64,000 bases of DNA from Cryobacterium sp. MP_M3 (GTDB lineage Bacteria; Actinomycetota; Actinomycetes; Actinomycetales; Microbacteriaceae): positions 124,001-188,000 of the forward strand of contig NZ_JADOVI010000005.1 in assembly GCF_015752155.1 (NCBI RefSeq). Reading direction: 5' to 3'. The notes below the pieces were generated by a model. The model ran no database searches, had not been told where the DNA came from, and saw only the letters and a program-made list of their open reading frames with translations. Of the stretch, positions 47,651 through 56,570 are shown in pieces (position 1 is the first letter of the stretch; every line of letters begins with the position of its first letter). Position numbers and translations under genes: made by a program.

Positions 47651-48052
47651 CGTGTCCCACTTTGTGTTCAGGAGCAGCGCTGGCCTGCGGTCCTGGCTTC
47701 GTGCGTCCGTCCGCGGTGCTGGGGACGTTTCGGCTCCGGGCGCGGACCGACGGGTGTGCGGGTGCGGAGCGCGGGCGGAGGACGCCCGAACACAGCGGGC
47801 ATCGCGAGAATTCAGTTGTTCCGGGGTGGTCAAGTGGCGCGACGTTGCGGGAGCTGAGAACTAATCTGGTGAGGACTATAGTCCCGGGGCAGGGCGGGCG
47901 TCTAGAGGCCCGCACCCATCCTCACGTTCGTTCGTCGGTGCGTTCAGGCCGAACAGATCGAGCAGATCGTCAGCAGCCCCGTGGCACCCGCACCACGGCT
48001 ATCGTGTTATCGATCCGTTCTTCATTGCGATGCGAGCAAGTGGAGGTGCCCC
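47651..48052. promoter_or_regulatory. Divergent promoter region of the giant-protein operon and the DUF2235 gene
   Basis: About 400 bp without a supportable gene. It contains a perfect 12-bp palindrome (47873-47884) and a modestly AT-richer island around it, and must carry promoters for both directions. Frames on both strands read as low-complexity Arg/Gly/Pro. Confidence 0.6.
47873..47884. promoter_or_regulatory. Perfect palindrome GGACTATAGTCC, operator candidate
   Basis: Placed between the divergent starts (47650 and 48053), in the AT-richest part of the region. Its position suits a regulator that controls both transcripts. No regulator gene lies inside the cluster. Confidence 0.45.
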
Positions 48053-49273
48053 ATGGGTAGGAACCTGGTTATCTGTCTCGACGGCACGGGCGCGCAGCCG
48101 CGAGCAAAGGGCGACTCGAATGTCATCAAAGTGTTCGGGATGCTCGACCTCACCGATCCGGCGAAACAGATCGCGTACTACGACCCGGGGGTGGGTACAT
48201 TCTCGTCGTCCGCTTCGTGGGGACCGCTCGCCCGTTGGTTATCGCGCATCGGGGGGCTTGCGTTCGGCAACGGGCTGCGCCAAAACCTTGGCGAGGCGTA
48301 CACCTGGCTGATGCGGGAGTGGAACCCCGGCGATCGCATTTTCGTGTTCGGATTCAGTCGCGGCGCCTATACAGCGCGCGCCTTGTCTGGCATGCTCCGC
48401 ACGATCGGCCTTCTGCACGCCGGTTCCGAGAATCTCGTGCCGTACGCGGTTTCCGAGTTCACCAGGCGCAGCAAGGATGACCGCCCTCAGGGAAGCGATG
48501 GCGTCACCACCCCGGCCAGCACACCCCCCGGACGCCCGGCACCCCGCACCCCGCAGAACGTCGCCTCGAGGGCATTCTGGGCCGCCATCGACGAGTTTTC
48601 CGGGAACTTCGCCCGGAAGGTCAACGGGCGGAGCACCGTGCCCGTCGCCTATATCGGCGCATTCGACACCGTGAAGGCGGCCGGCTTTCTCAGGTGGGAC
48701 ATCAAATGGCCCTACACGCGCAAGCTCGAGAACGATCTGCGCGTGCGCCACGCCGTGTCGATCGATGAGAAGCGTCGGCCGTTCCGCGAATACCTCGTCA
48801 CGCCGTCTCCTCAGTCCCGGCTGGAGGAGGTCTGGTTCGCGGGCGTGCACACGGATGTCGGGGGCACCTTCGAAGATGACCCGCGCCTCTCGACCGTCAC
48901 CCTCAAGTGGATCGTCGAGGGCGCCATCGAGGAGGGAATGCTCGTCGAGCCTCGTCCGTACGCGAAAGCGTGCACCGTCGCTGAGCTCAACGCCAACGGA
49001 ACCGTGCACTCGAACAGCTGGATCTGGAGGATCTTCATCGATCGAACCCGCCCGATCCCGCCGAACGCGTTCATCCACTCGAGCGTCCGGCCCCGAATGG
49101 CGACTTCGGGCTCCTATGCCGCTCGCGCCCCGGCGGGCGTCCAGTGGGCCGACCCGAATTGGATGAACCTCGCCCCGCTGACCGGTCAGGCCACCGCTCC
49201 CACCGAGCCGGCTCCCGCACCTGCACGATCCCCAGTGCCAGAGGAAGGACCGGTCCGGCCCGTTACACCGTGA
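48053..49273 (+). CDS. DUF2235 (Tle1-like) alpha/beta hydrolase
   Basis: 406 residues. The opening NLVICLDGTGAQPRAKGDSN and the nucleophile elbow FVFGFSRGAYTARALSGM (G-F-S-R-G) define DUF2235, the domain of type VI phospholipase effector Tle1 and many stand-alone proteins. AFDTVKAAGF and WFAGVHTDVGGTF supply the likely Asp and His. It lacks a signal peptide and the membrane-binding regions of Tle1; the last ~45 residues are Pro/Ala-rich and disordered. The ATG at 48053 has gtggaggtgcccc upstream. It overlaps the convergent metallo-hydrolase gene by 11 bp. Phospholipase or esterase activity is inferred from family only. Confidence 0.88.
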   Translation: MGRNLVICLDGTGAQPRAKGDSNVIKVFGMLDLTDPAKQIAYYDPGVGTFSSSASWGPLARWLSRIGGLAFGNGLRQNLGEAYTWLMREWNPGDRIFVFGFSRGAYTARALSGMLRTIGLLHAGSENLVPYAVSEFTRRSKDDRPQGSDGVTTPASTPPGRPAPRTPQNVASRAFWAAIDEFSGNFARKVNGRSTVPVAYIGAFDTVKAAGFLRWDIKWPYTRKLENDLRVRHAVSIDEKRRPFREYLVTPSPQSRLEEVWFAGVHTDVGGTFEDDPRLSTVTLKWIVEGAIEEGMLVEPRPYAKACTVAELNANGTVHSNSWIWRIFIDRTRPIPPNAFIHSSVRPRMATSGSYAARAPAGVQWADPNWMNLAPLTGQATAPTEPAPAPARSPVPEEGPVRPVTP

Positions 49274-50546
49274 AGGTCACCTCACTCCACAGCAATCCCG
49301 GATCGACTACCACCTCGGGGGGCGCCGCGACGGGAGCATCCGCCCGGATCAGGTGCGTGTTGTGTTGCGCCAGGGCAGTCAGCAGTTCTGCTTTGGGAAT
49401 GGTGTTCTCCCAGCGTTTCACCAGTCCCCACGGCAGCATCGCGTAGGCCCCGTCCCCGAGTACGGATTCGACGAACGGCTTCGGAGTCGCGTTGTGTGAC
49501 CCGTGGTGGCCGATCTTGTAGAACGCCACGTTACTCACCAGCGCCTTTGCCGCGGGGTCGTCGAGGATGTGCTCCCACGCCCCCTCTTGCGAGTCGCCCA
49601 CGAAGAGCAACCGGGTTCCGACCACGTCGAGCACGAAGTACACGCTGGTGTTGTTCACGGACCGTTCGAGTACGGCAGCTGCCGCGAGTAGCGCGTCGTC
49701 GTCGGTGCCGAGCTGGGTGAGGCGAAGGGATGCGCGCGCATCCCGCAGCTCCGAAGGGATCGACTGGACTTCCTCATCCGCCACCACGTAGATCGGCGCG
49801 AACATAGTCGGAGTTTCGTCGTCGTCCGCGTTCTGGTCCGGGTCGAGCTGAAGCCACCGTGCCGACGCCGGAGGATCCATCAGCGCGAGCTGCTTTGGAT
49901 CGCGCGATGGACCCAGCAGGTGGATGCTGGCCCCCTCGATGGGCAGGCCGATCACGTTCTTCGCCGGGTCCACGTCGGGAACGTACATGACCGGCGGCCT
50001 GTTCTTGAATTGCGTACCGTTGCGGCTCAGTAGCCGGTCGGTCGCTTTCGCGTTGCCCATTGAGTTCGCTGCCAGCGAGCTCGCCAGCGCAAGCGGGGCC
50101 GACATGTTCCCGGAGTTCGCCTTGGCCCTCGCTTCGATGAAGCCGTGGATTTGGGTCGCCGTGGACACGAGCGAATTGCGCAGCGCCCGGGCATCCGGAT
50201 CGTTCGCGTCTTCCACGAACGGGACCAGCACCTGGCCGACGTCGACACTGGTCCATTTGTCGACGGCGAAGCCGCTGATGTGGTCCTGGTGGTGGTGGGT
50301 GGCGACGACGATGTCCAGGTGCGGGGGCGAGCCGGCAGGAGCGACCGCGGTGAGGTCCGCGATGATCGTCTGGACCACATCGGAGATGGTGCGTGTGACG
50401 CCGCTGATCGTCGCTCGGCCCTGGCTGTGCACCCCGCAGTCGACGAGCATCCGCCATGCCTTGGCACCGCGCGTGATCGTGATCATGAAACAGTCACCGA
50501 AGCCGACGTTGTACATCCGTACCGTGACAGACGTCTGGTCAGGCAT
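49263..50546 (-). CDS. ComEC/Rec2-like metallo-beta-lactamase-fold hydrolase
   Basis: 427 residues. VRMYNVGFGDCFMITITRG opens the fold; the metal site is VATHHHQDHISGF (HxHxDH), with GDSQEGAW and YKIGHHGSHNATPKP providing later ligands. This is the soluble ComEC C-terminal-type MBL branch, where members act as nucleases or phosphodiesterases. No membrane segment is present. The start at 50546 follows the family N terminus and overlaps the peptidase gene end by 8 bp, so the two are co-translated. A large insert (~150 residues, rich in Asp/Ala/Ser) separates the first and later metal motifs. Confidence 0.87.
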   Translation of the reverse strand: MPDQTSVTVRMYNVGFGDCFMITITRGAKAWRMLVDCGVHSQGRATISGVTRTISDVVQTIIADLTAVAPAGSPPHLDIVVATHHHQDHISGFAVDKWTSVDVGQVLVPFVEDANDPDARALRNSLVSTATQIHGFIEARAKANSGNMSAPLALASSLAANSMGNAKATDRLLSRNGTQFKNRPPVMYVPDVDPAKNVIGLPIEGASIHLLGPSRDPKQLALMDPPASARWLQLDPDQNADDDETPTMFAPIYVVADEEVQSIPSELRDARASLRLTQLGTDDDALLAAAAVLERSVNNTSVYFVLDVVGTRLLFVGDSQEGAWEHILDDPAAKALVSNVAFYKIGHHGSHNATPKPFVESVLGDGAYAMLPWGLVKRWENTIPKAELLTALAQHNTHLIRADAPVAAPPEVVVDPGLLWSEVTFTV

Positions 50547-52575
50547 GGGGACCTGCTTTCGGCGTCGGGTTCGCCTCTGCAGCGTGCAGCGCCGCAAAGG
50601 TCATGCGCAGTAGCGATGGTTGGTCGGTCCAGGCCGCCAGCGCATCCGCCGACGTCACGTGGTCGCTCCACGCCTCCAGCGTTTTCGCCCGCTTCGCGCC
50701 CATCTCCTGGCACGATTCCGCGAACGCGCGCACCGCATCCGGTTTCCCGGCGAATGTCTCCGGCTCCGAAAGCGCACCAGGGTTCGTCAGCGGCAGCGGC
50801 TTGACCACGACATGCATCACCTGCCCGTCGACGCGCGCGATCACCGTCGTTCCTGCCCGGATTGCTATTCGTTTGCCTGCCGGCAACGACTGGTCCTCAA
50901 GCTCCAGGTGGCGTTGCGCGAACAAAGCCACCACGATCGGGCGTGGTTGCAGGTCGGCTGCTTGCGCGAAAACCGCGTGCACCCCCACCAGCTCCAGGGC
51001 GAGGTCCGGATCCAGGCCGAGTTCGTGCGCGTGATACTTGCCCCACTCGATGAGCGCCACGGCCGTCGCCGAATTCGATTTCGCCGCTCCCGACTTCGGC
51101 ACCGTCACCGGATGCGCCGACACCGCAGGCCTCGCATGAGTGGAGGCCGGTGCCGGTGCATCCGGTTCCTTCGACCCTTCGATCTCGGGGTCCCCGCTCG
51201 CGCCCGTGATCGATGTCGACGCCTCGCCGCCCAAATCGAGGTTCTGCGTCGCCTCCAGAATGAGGGGCGCCATATCTACCCGGTGTGCCCCGCGGGTCAG
51301 GCTGAGTGTCGGATCGGCCGGCCCCGGCCACGCCAACGCTTCTTCCGCCAGCGAGGACACCGACGGTGGGTGGATCCCACGCCGCCTCAACGCCTCGACG
51401 AGGTTGGTCCGCAAGCGCATCGCATCATCCGGGAAGAGCGCCCGGTCGGCCGTCACGATCCCACGGACCACATCCCCGAACGTCACGTCGACCACCGGCA
51501 GATATTCGAAGGCCCGCACGACCATCCCGAGCAGCCGGTCTGCGTTCCGGATAGCCTCTACCGTCACCCGTTTCACCAGGTCAGGTGGCAGCGCCCCCGG
51601 CGGCAATACCCCCGTTCCGCCCGTCGCCAACCGGCGAAGGTCGCCGATCTGCCTCAAGTAGGTGTCGAGGTAGGCGTCGAAAACCGCCGCCACGAAACAC
51701 GCCCCGCGTGAGTGGGGCTCGGTCGCCGCCAGGAACGCGTCTGGAGTGCGCGGCGACCCGATGGCCGACCGCAATGCCGCACCGCGTCCCGTCGACTCCC
51801 CGAATTCCAGCGCCAAGTTGAGCAATGCCGACCCCTCCTTCAGGTCCGTGCTCGAGTTGGCCACCGCCTCAGACACCACTTCGGGGAAAAGGAAGTGGTG
51901 GAACAGCGCCACCAGGTCGGCGAAGGCCTCGTGCCACGCGAAGACATCCGGATTCGACGCCTCTGAGAAGTACTTGCGGATGCGGTGGACTATCGCATGC
52001 GTCACTTCGTGAGCCACAACATCGACGCTCAAACACGTGAACATCACCTGTCCGGGCAGGTTCGATCCCGGATCGTGTTCGTCGGCCTTGTAGTAGCCGA
52101 AGAGCACCGCCCGCCGCGTCGGATCGAAGAACGCATTACGGCCTTCGAACGCGTGCGGCACGATCCGCAGCTCCCGCCCACCGCGCCAGCGGAACCGCCG
52201 TCCCCCGAACCGTTCGAACCGTTCGATCACGCTCATCGCCACCGCGTAGACGACCTGCTGGTGCGTGCGCGGATCGCTTTCGGACGGACGAAGCCCGCCC
52301 TGGGCCAGGATCGCCGGATCGTTCAGGTCGACCGGCCGGTACCAGACACCGTGGGCCGCGTCGTAGTCGACCACCTGCAGCAGCCCTCCCGAGGGCCCCG
52401 GCTCCAAATCCCGTTCGAAGGGAACGTCGACCGTCAAAAATCGGCCGCTCAGACGTGTCGACATCGGATCGAACGCGTAGACCGGCAACGGCCGCCGAGC
52501 GGGCAGCCTCACCGGCGGATCATTCCGGAGTGCCGGGCGTGATCGCGGCTTGTCTCTGGGTTCTGCGTCACCCAT
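50539..52575 (-). CDS. Gluzincin-type zinc metallopeptidase with accessory C-terminal region
   Basis: 678 residues. The zinc site VVAHEVTHAIVHRI (HExxH) is followed by FAWHEAFADLVALFHHF, whose Glu is the third ligand of M4/gluzincin-type enzymes. There is no signal peptide or propeptide-like segment, unlike secreted thermolysins, so it is probably intracellular. Residues ~500-560 form a Pro/Ala/Ser linker (DAPAPASTHARPAVSAHPVT), then a C-terminal ~120-residue domain of unknown type. The start at 52575 has agaagg upstream; the open frame to 52686 is not conserved-looking. It is the first gene of a two-gene operon with the MBL-fold hydrolase. Confidence 0.85.
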   Translation of the reverse strand: MGDAEPRDKPRSRPALRNDPPVRLPARRPLPVYAFDPMSTRLSGRFLTVDVPFERDLEPGPSGGLLQVVDYDAAHGVWYRPVDLNDPAILAQGGLRPSESDPRTHQQVVYAVAMSVIERFERFGGRRFRWRGGRELRIVPHAFEGRNAFFDPTRRAVLFGYYKADEHDPGSNLPGQVMFTCLSVDVVAHEVTHAIVHRIRKYFSEASNPDVFAWHEAFADLVALFHHFLFPEVVSEAVANSSTDLKEGSALLNLALEFGESTGRGAALRSAIGSPRTPDAFLAATEPHSRGACFVAAVFDAYLDTYLRQIGDLRRLATGGTGVLPPGALPPDLVKRVTVEAIRNADRLLGMVVRAFEYLPVVDVTFGDVVRGIVTADRALFPDDAMRLRTNLVEALRRRGIHPPSVSSLAEEALAWPGPADPTLSLTRGAHRVDMAPLILEATQNLDLGGEASTSITGASGDPEIEGSKEPDAPAPASTHARPAVSAHPVTVPKSGAAKSNSATAVALIEWGKYHAHELGLDPDLALELVGVHAVFAQAADLQPRPIVVALFAQRHLELEDQSLPAGKRIAIRAGTTVIARVDGQVMHVVVKPLPLTNPGALSEPETFAGKPDAVRAFAESCQEMGAKRAKTLEAWSDHVTSADALAAWTDQPSLLRMTFAALHAAEANPTPKAGPHA

Positions 52576-52826
52576 TAGTGCCTTCTTCCTTCGCCTCACC
52601 CTCCACGGTGAGTGCTGCGCACGAGATGCTGACTCGATCATCCCGCTCGTTGCACGGATTGGGAACCCTAGACGAGGCCCAACCACCCTCCGAATGTTGG
52701 ATTGGCGCGCGACCGTTCCCGGCCCGCGATCACTTTCCTGTTCCCGGTAACCCTCGCGAGGCGTTTAGTGTTGATCCAACGGTGCGGACCCCATCTGGGG
52801 TCGCCGCGGCGAAACTCTCTGGGGGC

Positions 52827-55172
52827 ATGGCCATGGTGAGCAAGAATCCGAAGGTCGAGGAAGCCGATGAGAGCGAACTCGAGGTCAGCAAACCCAAGGA
52901 GTGGGCTGCGGGAATCCCGGGCGTAACGCACTCCATGGTGCCGGCGATCGAGCACATGGGCGTCAACCGGACCCGCAAAACGGTGCTCGCCATGAACCAG
53001 AAAGACGGCTTCGACTGCCCCAGTTGCGCCTGGCCTGATCCGCACCACCGCAAAGCGTTTGAATTTTGCGAGGAGGGCGCCAAGGCCGTCACCTGGGAGG
53101 CGACTCCCGTCGTCATCGCCTCTGAATTCTGGGCTGAGCATTCCGTGAGCGACCTGCGGGCTCGCAGCGAGTACTGGCTGGGCATGCAGGGCCGGCTGAC
53201 CGAGCCCGTCTATAAGCCCGCCGGCGAGGATTACTACCGCCCCATCACCTGGGACGAGGCCATCGAACTGGTCGCCACCAGGCTCAACGCCTTGGGCTCT
53301 CCGGATGAAGCGGCCTTCTACACCAGCGGCCGCACGTCCAATGAGGCGGCGTTCCTGTACCAGTTGTTCGTGCGCGGTTATGGCACCAATAACTTGCCGG
53401 ACTGTTCGAACATGTGCCACGAGTCCTCGGGCTGGGGCATGGGCCAAACCATTGGCGTCGGCAAGGCGACGGTCACTTTCGACGATTTCGCGGCGGCGGA
53501 CCTGATCATCTTGATGGGGCAGAACCCCGGCACGAATCATCCTCGCATGCTCAACGAACTGGAGGCCTGCAAGCGCAATGGCGGCTCCTTGGTCGCTGTC
53601 AATCCGCTGCCCGAGGCGGGGCTCAAACGGTACAAGAACCCGCAAAAGGTTCGCGGCGTCGCAGGAAAGGGCACCGAGCTGGCCGACCAGTTCCTGCAGA
53701 TCCGGCTGGGCGGGGACATGGCCTTGCTGCAGGCGGTTTCCAAGCGGGTGCTCGACGCCGAGGCCAGGAACCCCGGCACTGTTCTTGACCACAAGTTCCT
53801 GGCGGAGCACTGCGAAGGCCTTGAGGAGCTGAAAGAGCACCTGGCTCAGCTCGACGAGCAGGAGGTGCTCGAAGCGACCGGATTGCGAAACGAGGAGATC
53901 GACGAACTCGCGCAGCGGTACCTGAAAGCGGACAAGGTCATCATCACGTGGGCCATGGGCATCACGCAGCAGAAGAAGGGGGTCGCCACCATCAAGGAGA
54001 TCATCAACCTCCTGCTACTGCGGGGCAACATCGGCAAGCCCGGAGCCGGCGCCTCCCCCATCCGCGGCCACAGTAACGTGCAGGGCGATCGCACCATGGG
54101 CATCTGGGAGCAGATGCCGCCGGCATTCATGGACGCCCTCGGGAAGGAGTTCGACTTCGAACCGCCACGGGAGCACGGTGCCGACGCCGTCGAAACGATC
54201 CGCCGGATGCAGGAAGGAAAGATCAAGTTCTTCCTGGCCCTCGGGGGCAACCTCGTGGCGGCGATCTCCGACACTGCCGCAGCGGAAGCGGCGATGGAAC
54301 AGACCGACTTCACTGCCCAGATCTCCATCAAGCTCAACCGGTCCCACATCTCCACCGGGAAAGAAGCGCTCATCCTGCCCACCATGGGTCGAACTGAGAT
54401 TGACATTCAGGAGACCGGCAAGCAGTTTGTCTCGGTCGAGGACACCGTGTGCGCCGTGCACGCATCCTGGGGCAGAGTGGAACCGGTAGCCCACACGCTG
54501 TTGTCAGAAGTGTCGATTCTCTCGCGGCTGGCCAAGGCGACTCTCGGGAACAAGGTCAACGCCGACTGGGACGGCTTTGAAAAGAACTACGACTTGATCC
54601 GCGACCATATTTCCCGGGTGGTGGCGGGGTGTGAAAACTACAACGAGCGGATCCGGCAGGACGGCGGCTTCATTCTGGAGAACGGCCCGCGGGACTCACG
54701 CACCTTCCACACGCCCACCGGCAAGGCAGTGTTGACGGCGAACGACCTTGAGGCGGTGGAACGCCCTACCGGGACGCTGATCCTTCAGACCCTGCGCTCT
54801 CATGATCAGTTCAATACGACCATCTACGGCTTCAACGATCGATACCGGGGAATCAAGAAAGGCCGTCACGTCATCATGGTCAACGCGGAGGACATCACCG
54901 AACTGGGTTTGGCCGACGGTCAACTGGTGGATGTCTACGGAGAGTACAAGGACGGCAAGGAGCGGGTACTACGCGATTACCGCGTGGTCTCCTACCCGAC
55001 GCCGCGCGGTTGCGCCGCTGCTTATTATCCGGAGGCGAACGTCCTCGTGCCGCTCGATCACGTTGCGGATGGCAGCAACACGCCAGTCTCGAAGGCCGTC
55101 ATCGTTCGACTGCGGCTGCCCAGGTCCGCCGAGACTGATACGGCTGGTGCGACGGCAACCGCTCCGGCGTAA
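52827..55172 (+). CDS. FdhF/YdeP-family molybdopterin oxidoreductase
   Basis: About 781 residues. The N terminus has DGFDCPSCAWPDPHHRKAFE, the reduced Cys motif of the YdeP branch, which departs from the four-Cys Fe-S site of classical formate dehydrogenases. The MGD-binding regions include YRPITWDEAIELVATRLNAL, SNMCHESSGWGMGQTIGVGK, LILMGQNPGTNHPRMLNELE and MLRTxx-like IRGHSNVQGDRTMG. The C-terminal dicluster-binding domain ends LPRSAETDT. Family members reduce or oxidise formate-like or unknown substrates; no FdhD gene is in the window. The start at 52827 (or 52833) follows a ggggg; the frame opens far upstream through non-coding DNA. Confidence 0.88.
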   Translation: MAMVSKNPKVEEADESELEVSKPKEWAAGIPGVTHSMVPAIEHMGVNRTRKTVLAMNQKDGFDCPSCAWPDPHHRKAFEFCEEGAKAVTWEATPVVIASEFWAEHSVSDLRARSEYWLGMQGRLTEPVYKPAGEDYYRPITWDEAIELVATRLNALGSPDEAAFYTSGRTSNEAAFLYQLFVRGYGTNNLPDCSNMCHESSGWGMGQTIGVGKATVTFDDFAAADLIILMGQNPGTNHPRMLNELEACKRNGGSLVAVNPLPEAGLKRYKNPQKVRGVAGKGTELADQFLQIRLGGDMALLQAVSKRVLDAEARNPGTVLDHKFLAEHCEGLEELKEHLAQLDEQEVLEATGLRNEEIDELAQRYLKADKVIITWAMGITQQKKGVATIKEIINLLLLRGNIGKPGAGASPIRGHSNVQGDRTMGIWEQMPPAFMDALGKEFDFEPPREHGADAVETIRRMQEGKIKFFLALGGNLVAAISDTAAAEAAMEQTDFTAQISIKLNRSHISTGKEALILPTMGRTEIDIQETGKQFVSVEDTVCAVHASWGRVEPVAHTLLSEVSILSRLAKATLGNKVNADWDGFEKNYDLIRDHISRVVAGCENYNERIRQDGGFILENGPRDSRTFHTPTGKAVLTANDLEAVERPTGTLILQTLRSHDQFNTTIYGFNDRYRGIKKGRHVIMVNAEDITELGLADGQLVDVYGEYKDGKERVLRDYRVVSYPTPRGCAAAYYPEANVLVPLDHVADGSNTPVSKAVIVRLRLPRSAETDTAGATATAPA

Positions 55173-55201
55173 TCTTGGAAACCCAACAACGCCCGCCGAT
55201 C

Positions 55202-55516
55202 TTACTGGGCTGAGTCGACCCAGCCCTTACTGTCGGGACCGTCGTGAGTACCGCCGCTGACCAGGCCACGGGCCTTCTCTACCGCCGTGTGGACGGCGGA
55301 CTGAACGTCCTTCTTGCCGCTGTTGGTTGCCTGTCCGGCTGCGAACCCCACGACAAAGGCGCTGATGGGCCCGGCGGAGGGCCTCACCGCCGTGGATTCC
55401 TCAGCCAACTGCAGGATCAACTGGCTATCGACTTCCAGGTCCAGGAGCTGCAGCGCCTGAGTCAGACGGCGACTCCATTGGGCCAGTGCGAGCTTTTCAT
55501 CGGACGAATCGGTCAT
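55202..55516 (-). CDS. DUF6457-family small protein
   Basis: 104 residues: LAQWSRRLTQALQLLDLEVD, then LAEESTAVRPSAGPISAFVV, GFAAGQATNSGKKDVQSAVH. This matches the small actinobacterial DUF6457 proteins usually found beside molybdenum-cofactor genes; here it converges on the FdhF/YdeP gene. No membrane segment is present. A stem CTGGG/CCCAG at 55205-55223 lies in its last codons and may help end both transcripts. Confidence 0.75.
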   Translation of the reverse strand: MTDSSDEKLALAQWSRRLTQALQLLDLEVDSQLILQLAEESTAVRPSAGPISAFVVGFAAGQATNSGKKDVQSAVHTAVEKARGLVSGGTHDGPDSKGWVDSAQ

Positions 55517-55657
55517 CGGTGCTCCCCAAACGGTGGTCCCCCGGAATACCCGGGAACGGCATCCGTCAAGACTGGCACCGTCGTCGGCTCAGCACAATGC
55601 GCGGCAACTACTCCCGGCGGGATTTACGGCTAGCTCGGCCCGAAGGCCCGAGCGCGG

Positions 55658-56305
55658 TCACAACACACAGGTTCCCGGACGGGCGCTTGAAGGTCGCCAG
55701 GTATTCCCGGAACGGCTCAATCCCCCGCACCGTTCCCATTCCCGGCTTCTTTCCAGTTGGCGCAGTCCGCGATGTGCAGAATCCCAATCTTCATGAGTTG
55801 TCCCTGGGGCGTAATGGGCGAGCTGGGTGGCGAGGCCGCCGAGTGCAGAGATGATGTGATCCGGCTCCGCGAAGTAGCTGGGGTAGATCTCGTCTGCGCG
55901 GTTCAGCCATGCTGTGCGAAAGCCCGCCTGTGCGGCCCCGTGGATATCCCAGGGGTGCACGGCCACCAGTAGCAGATCGGCCGGCTGGACCCCGCAGACA
56001 TCAGCGGCGTAGTCGTCGGCAGAACGCACCGGCTTCCATGCGGGGGCGTCTTCAACCGTGAGCAGTGACTCGAACTCGCTCCGGAGACCGGCCCGGGCCA
56101 GGAGGGACTCGGCCACCTGCGCAGACCCGTTGGACAAGGTCACCAGGCGCAACCCCGCCTTCTTCAGATCCCGAATGCCGTCGGCAATGTCCGGGTGCAG
56201 GCTGAGTGTGGCGAAGCCGTTCATCACGTGGTCCACGGCCTCGTCAAGGCTGCGGGTCAGCGCGACGTCGTGGAGGATCGCCCGCAGGATCTCGGAACCG
56301 ATCAC
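55658..56305 (-). pseudogene. Haloacid dehalogenase type II (HAD) gene, missing its N terminus
   Basis: The frame carries motif II (RLVTLSNGSAQVAESLLARA), the Lys in FESLLTVEDAPAWKPVRSA and motif IV (LLLVAVHPWDIHGAAQAGFR) of L-2-haloacid dehalogenases, but no motif I with the nucleophile Asp. The GTG at 56305 begins after the lost ~45 residues; upstream in frame the sense (APQTQTAEFAVIGSE) soon ends. The last ~50 residues after LGGLATQLAHYAP have no counterpart in the family and run over a second stump (55717-55794). The protein cannot be active as a HAD hydrolase. Confidence 0.75.
55717..55794 (-). pseudogene. Stump of a small thioredoxin-like gene
   Basis: ATG at 55794 opens MKIGILHIADCANWKEAGNG and a TGA ends it after 25 codons. 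The pattern (M-K-I-x-I-L-H-I-x-x-C-x-N-W-x-E-A-G) is the start of a common small actinobacterial thioredoxin-fold or alkylmercury-lyase-like protein. It is embedded in the tail of the headless HAD frame. Confidence 0.4.
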
Positions 56306-56570
56306 GGCAAACTCGGCAGTTTGAGTTTGAGGTGCGATGGTGCATACGGGCGGAGGTGTTCGACGGCATCAAGGTAGGCCTCACTGTAGGTCGGAAAGTG
56401 ATGCAGCGTTCTGGTTGTGGACCGCGCCGGCAGTCTACGCAAGCGCGGTGATGTTCCCCGGGAAGCACCACGAACGCGGCCCCGTCGGCTGGCCGAAGGC
56501 CAGCGGCTCACGCGGCCTGCACATGCATCGGATCTCGGCATCGGATCGGTCGTGCCGTAAAGTGCATCGC

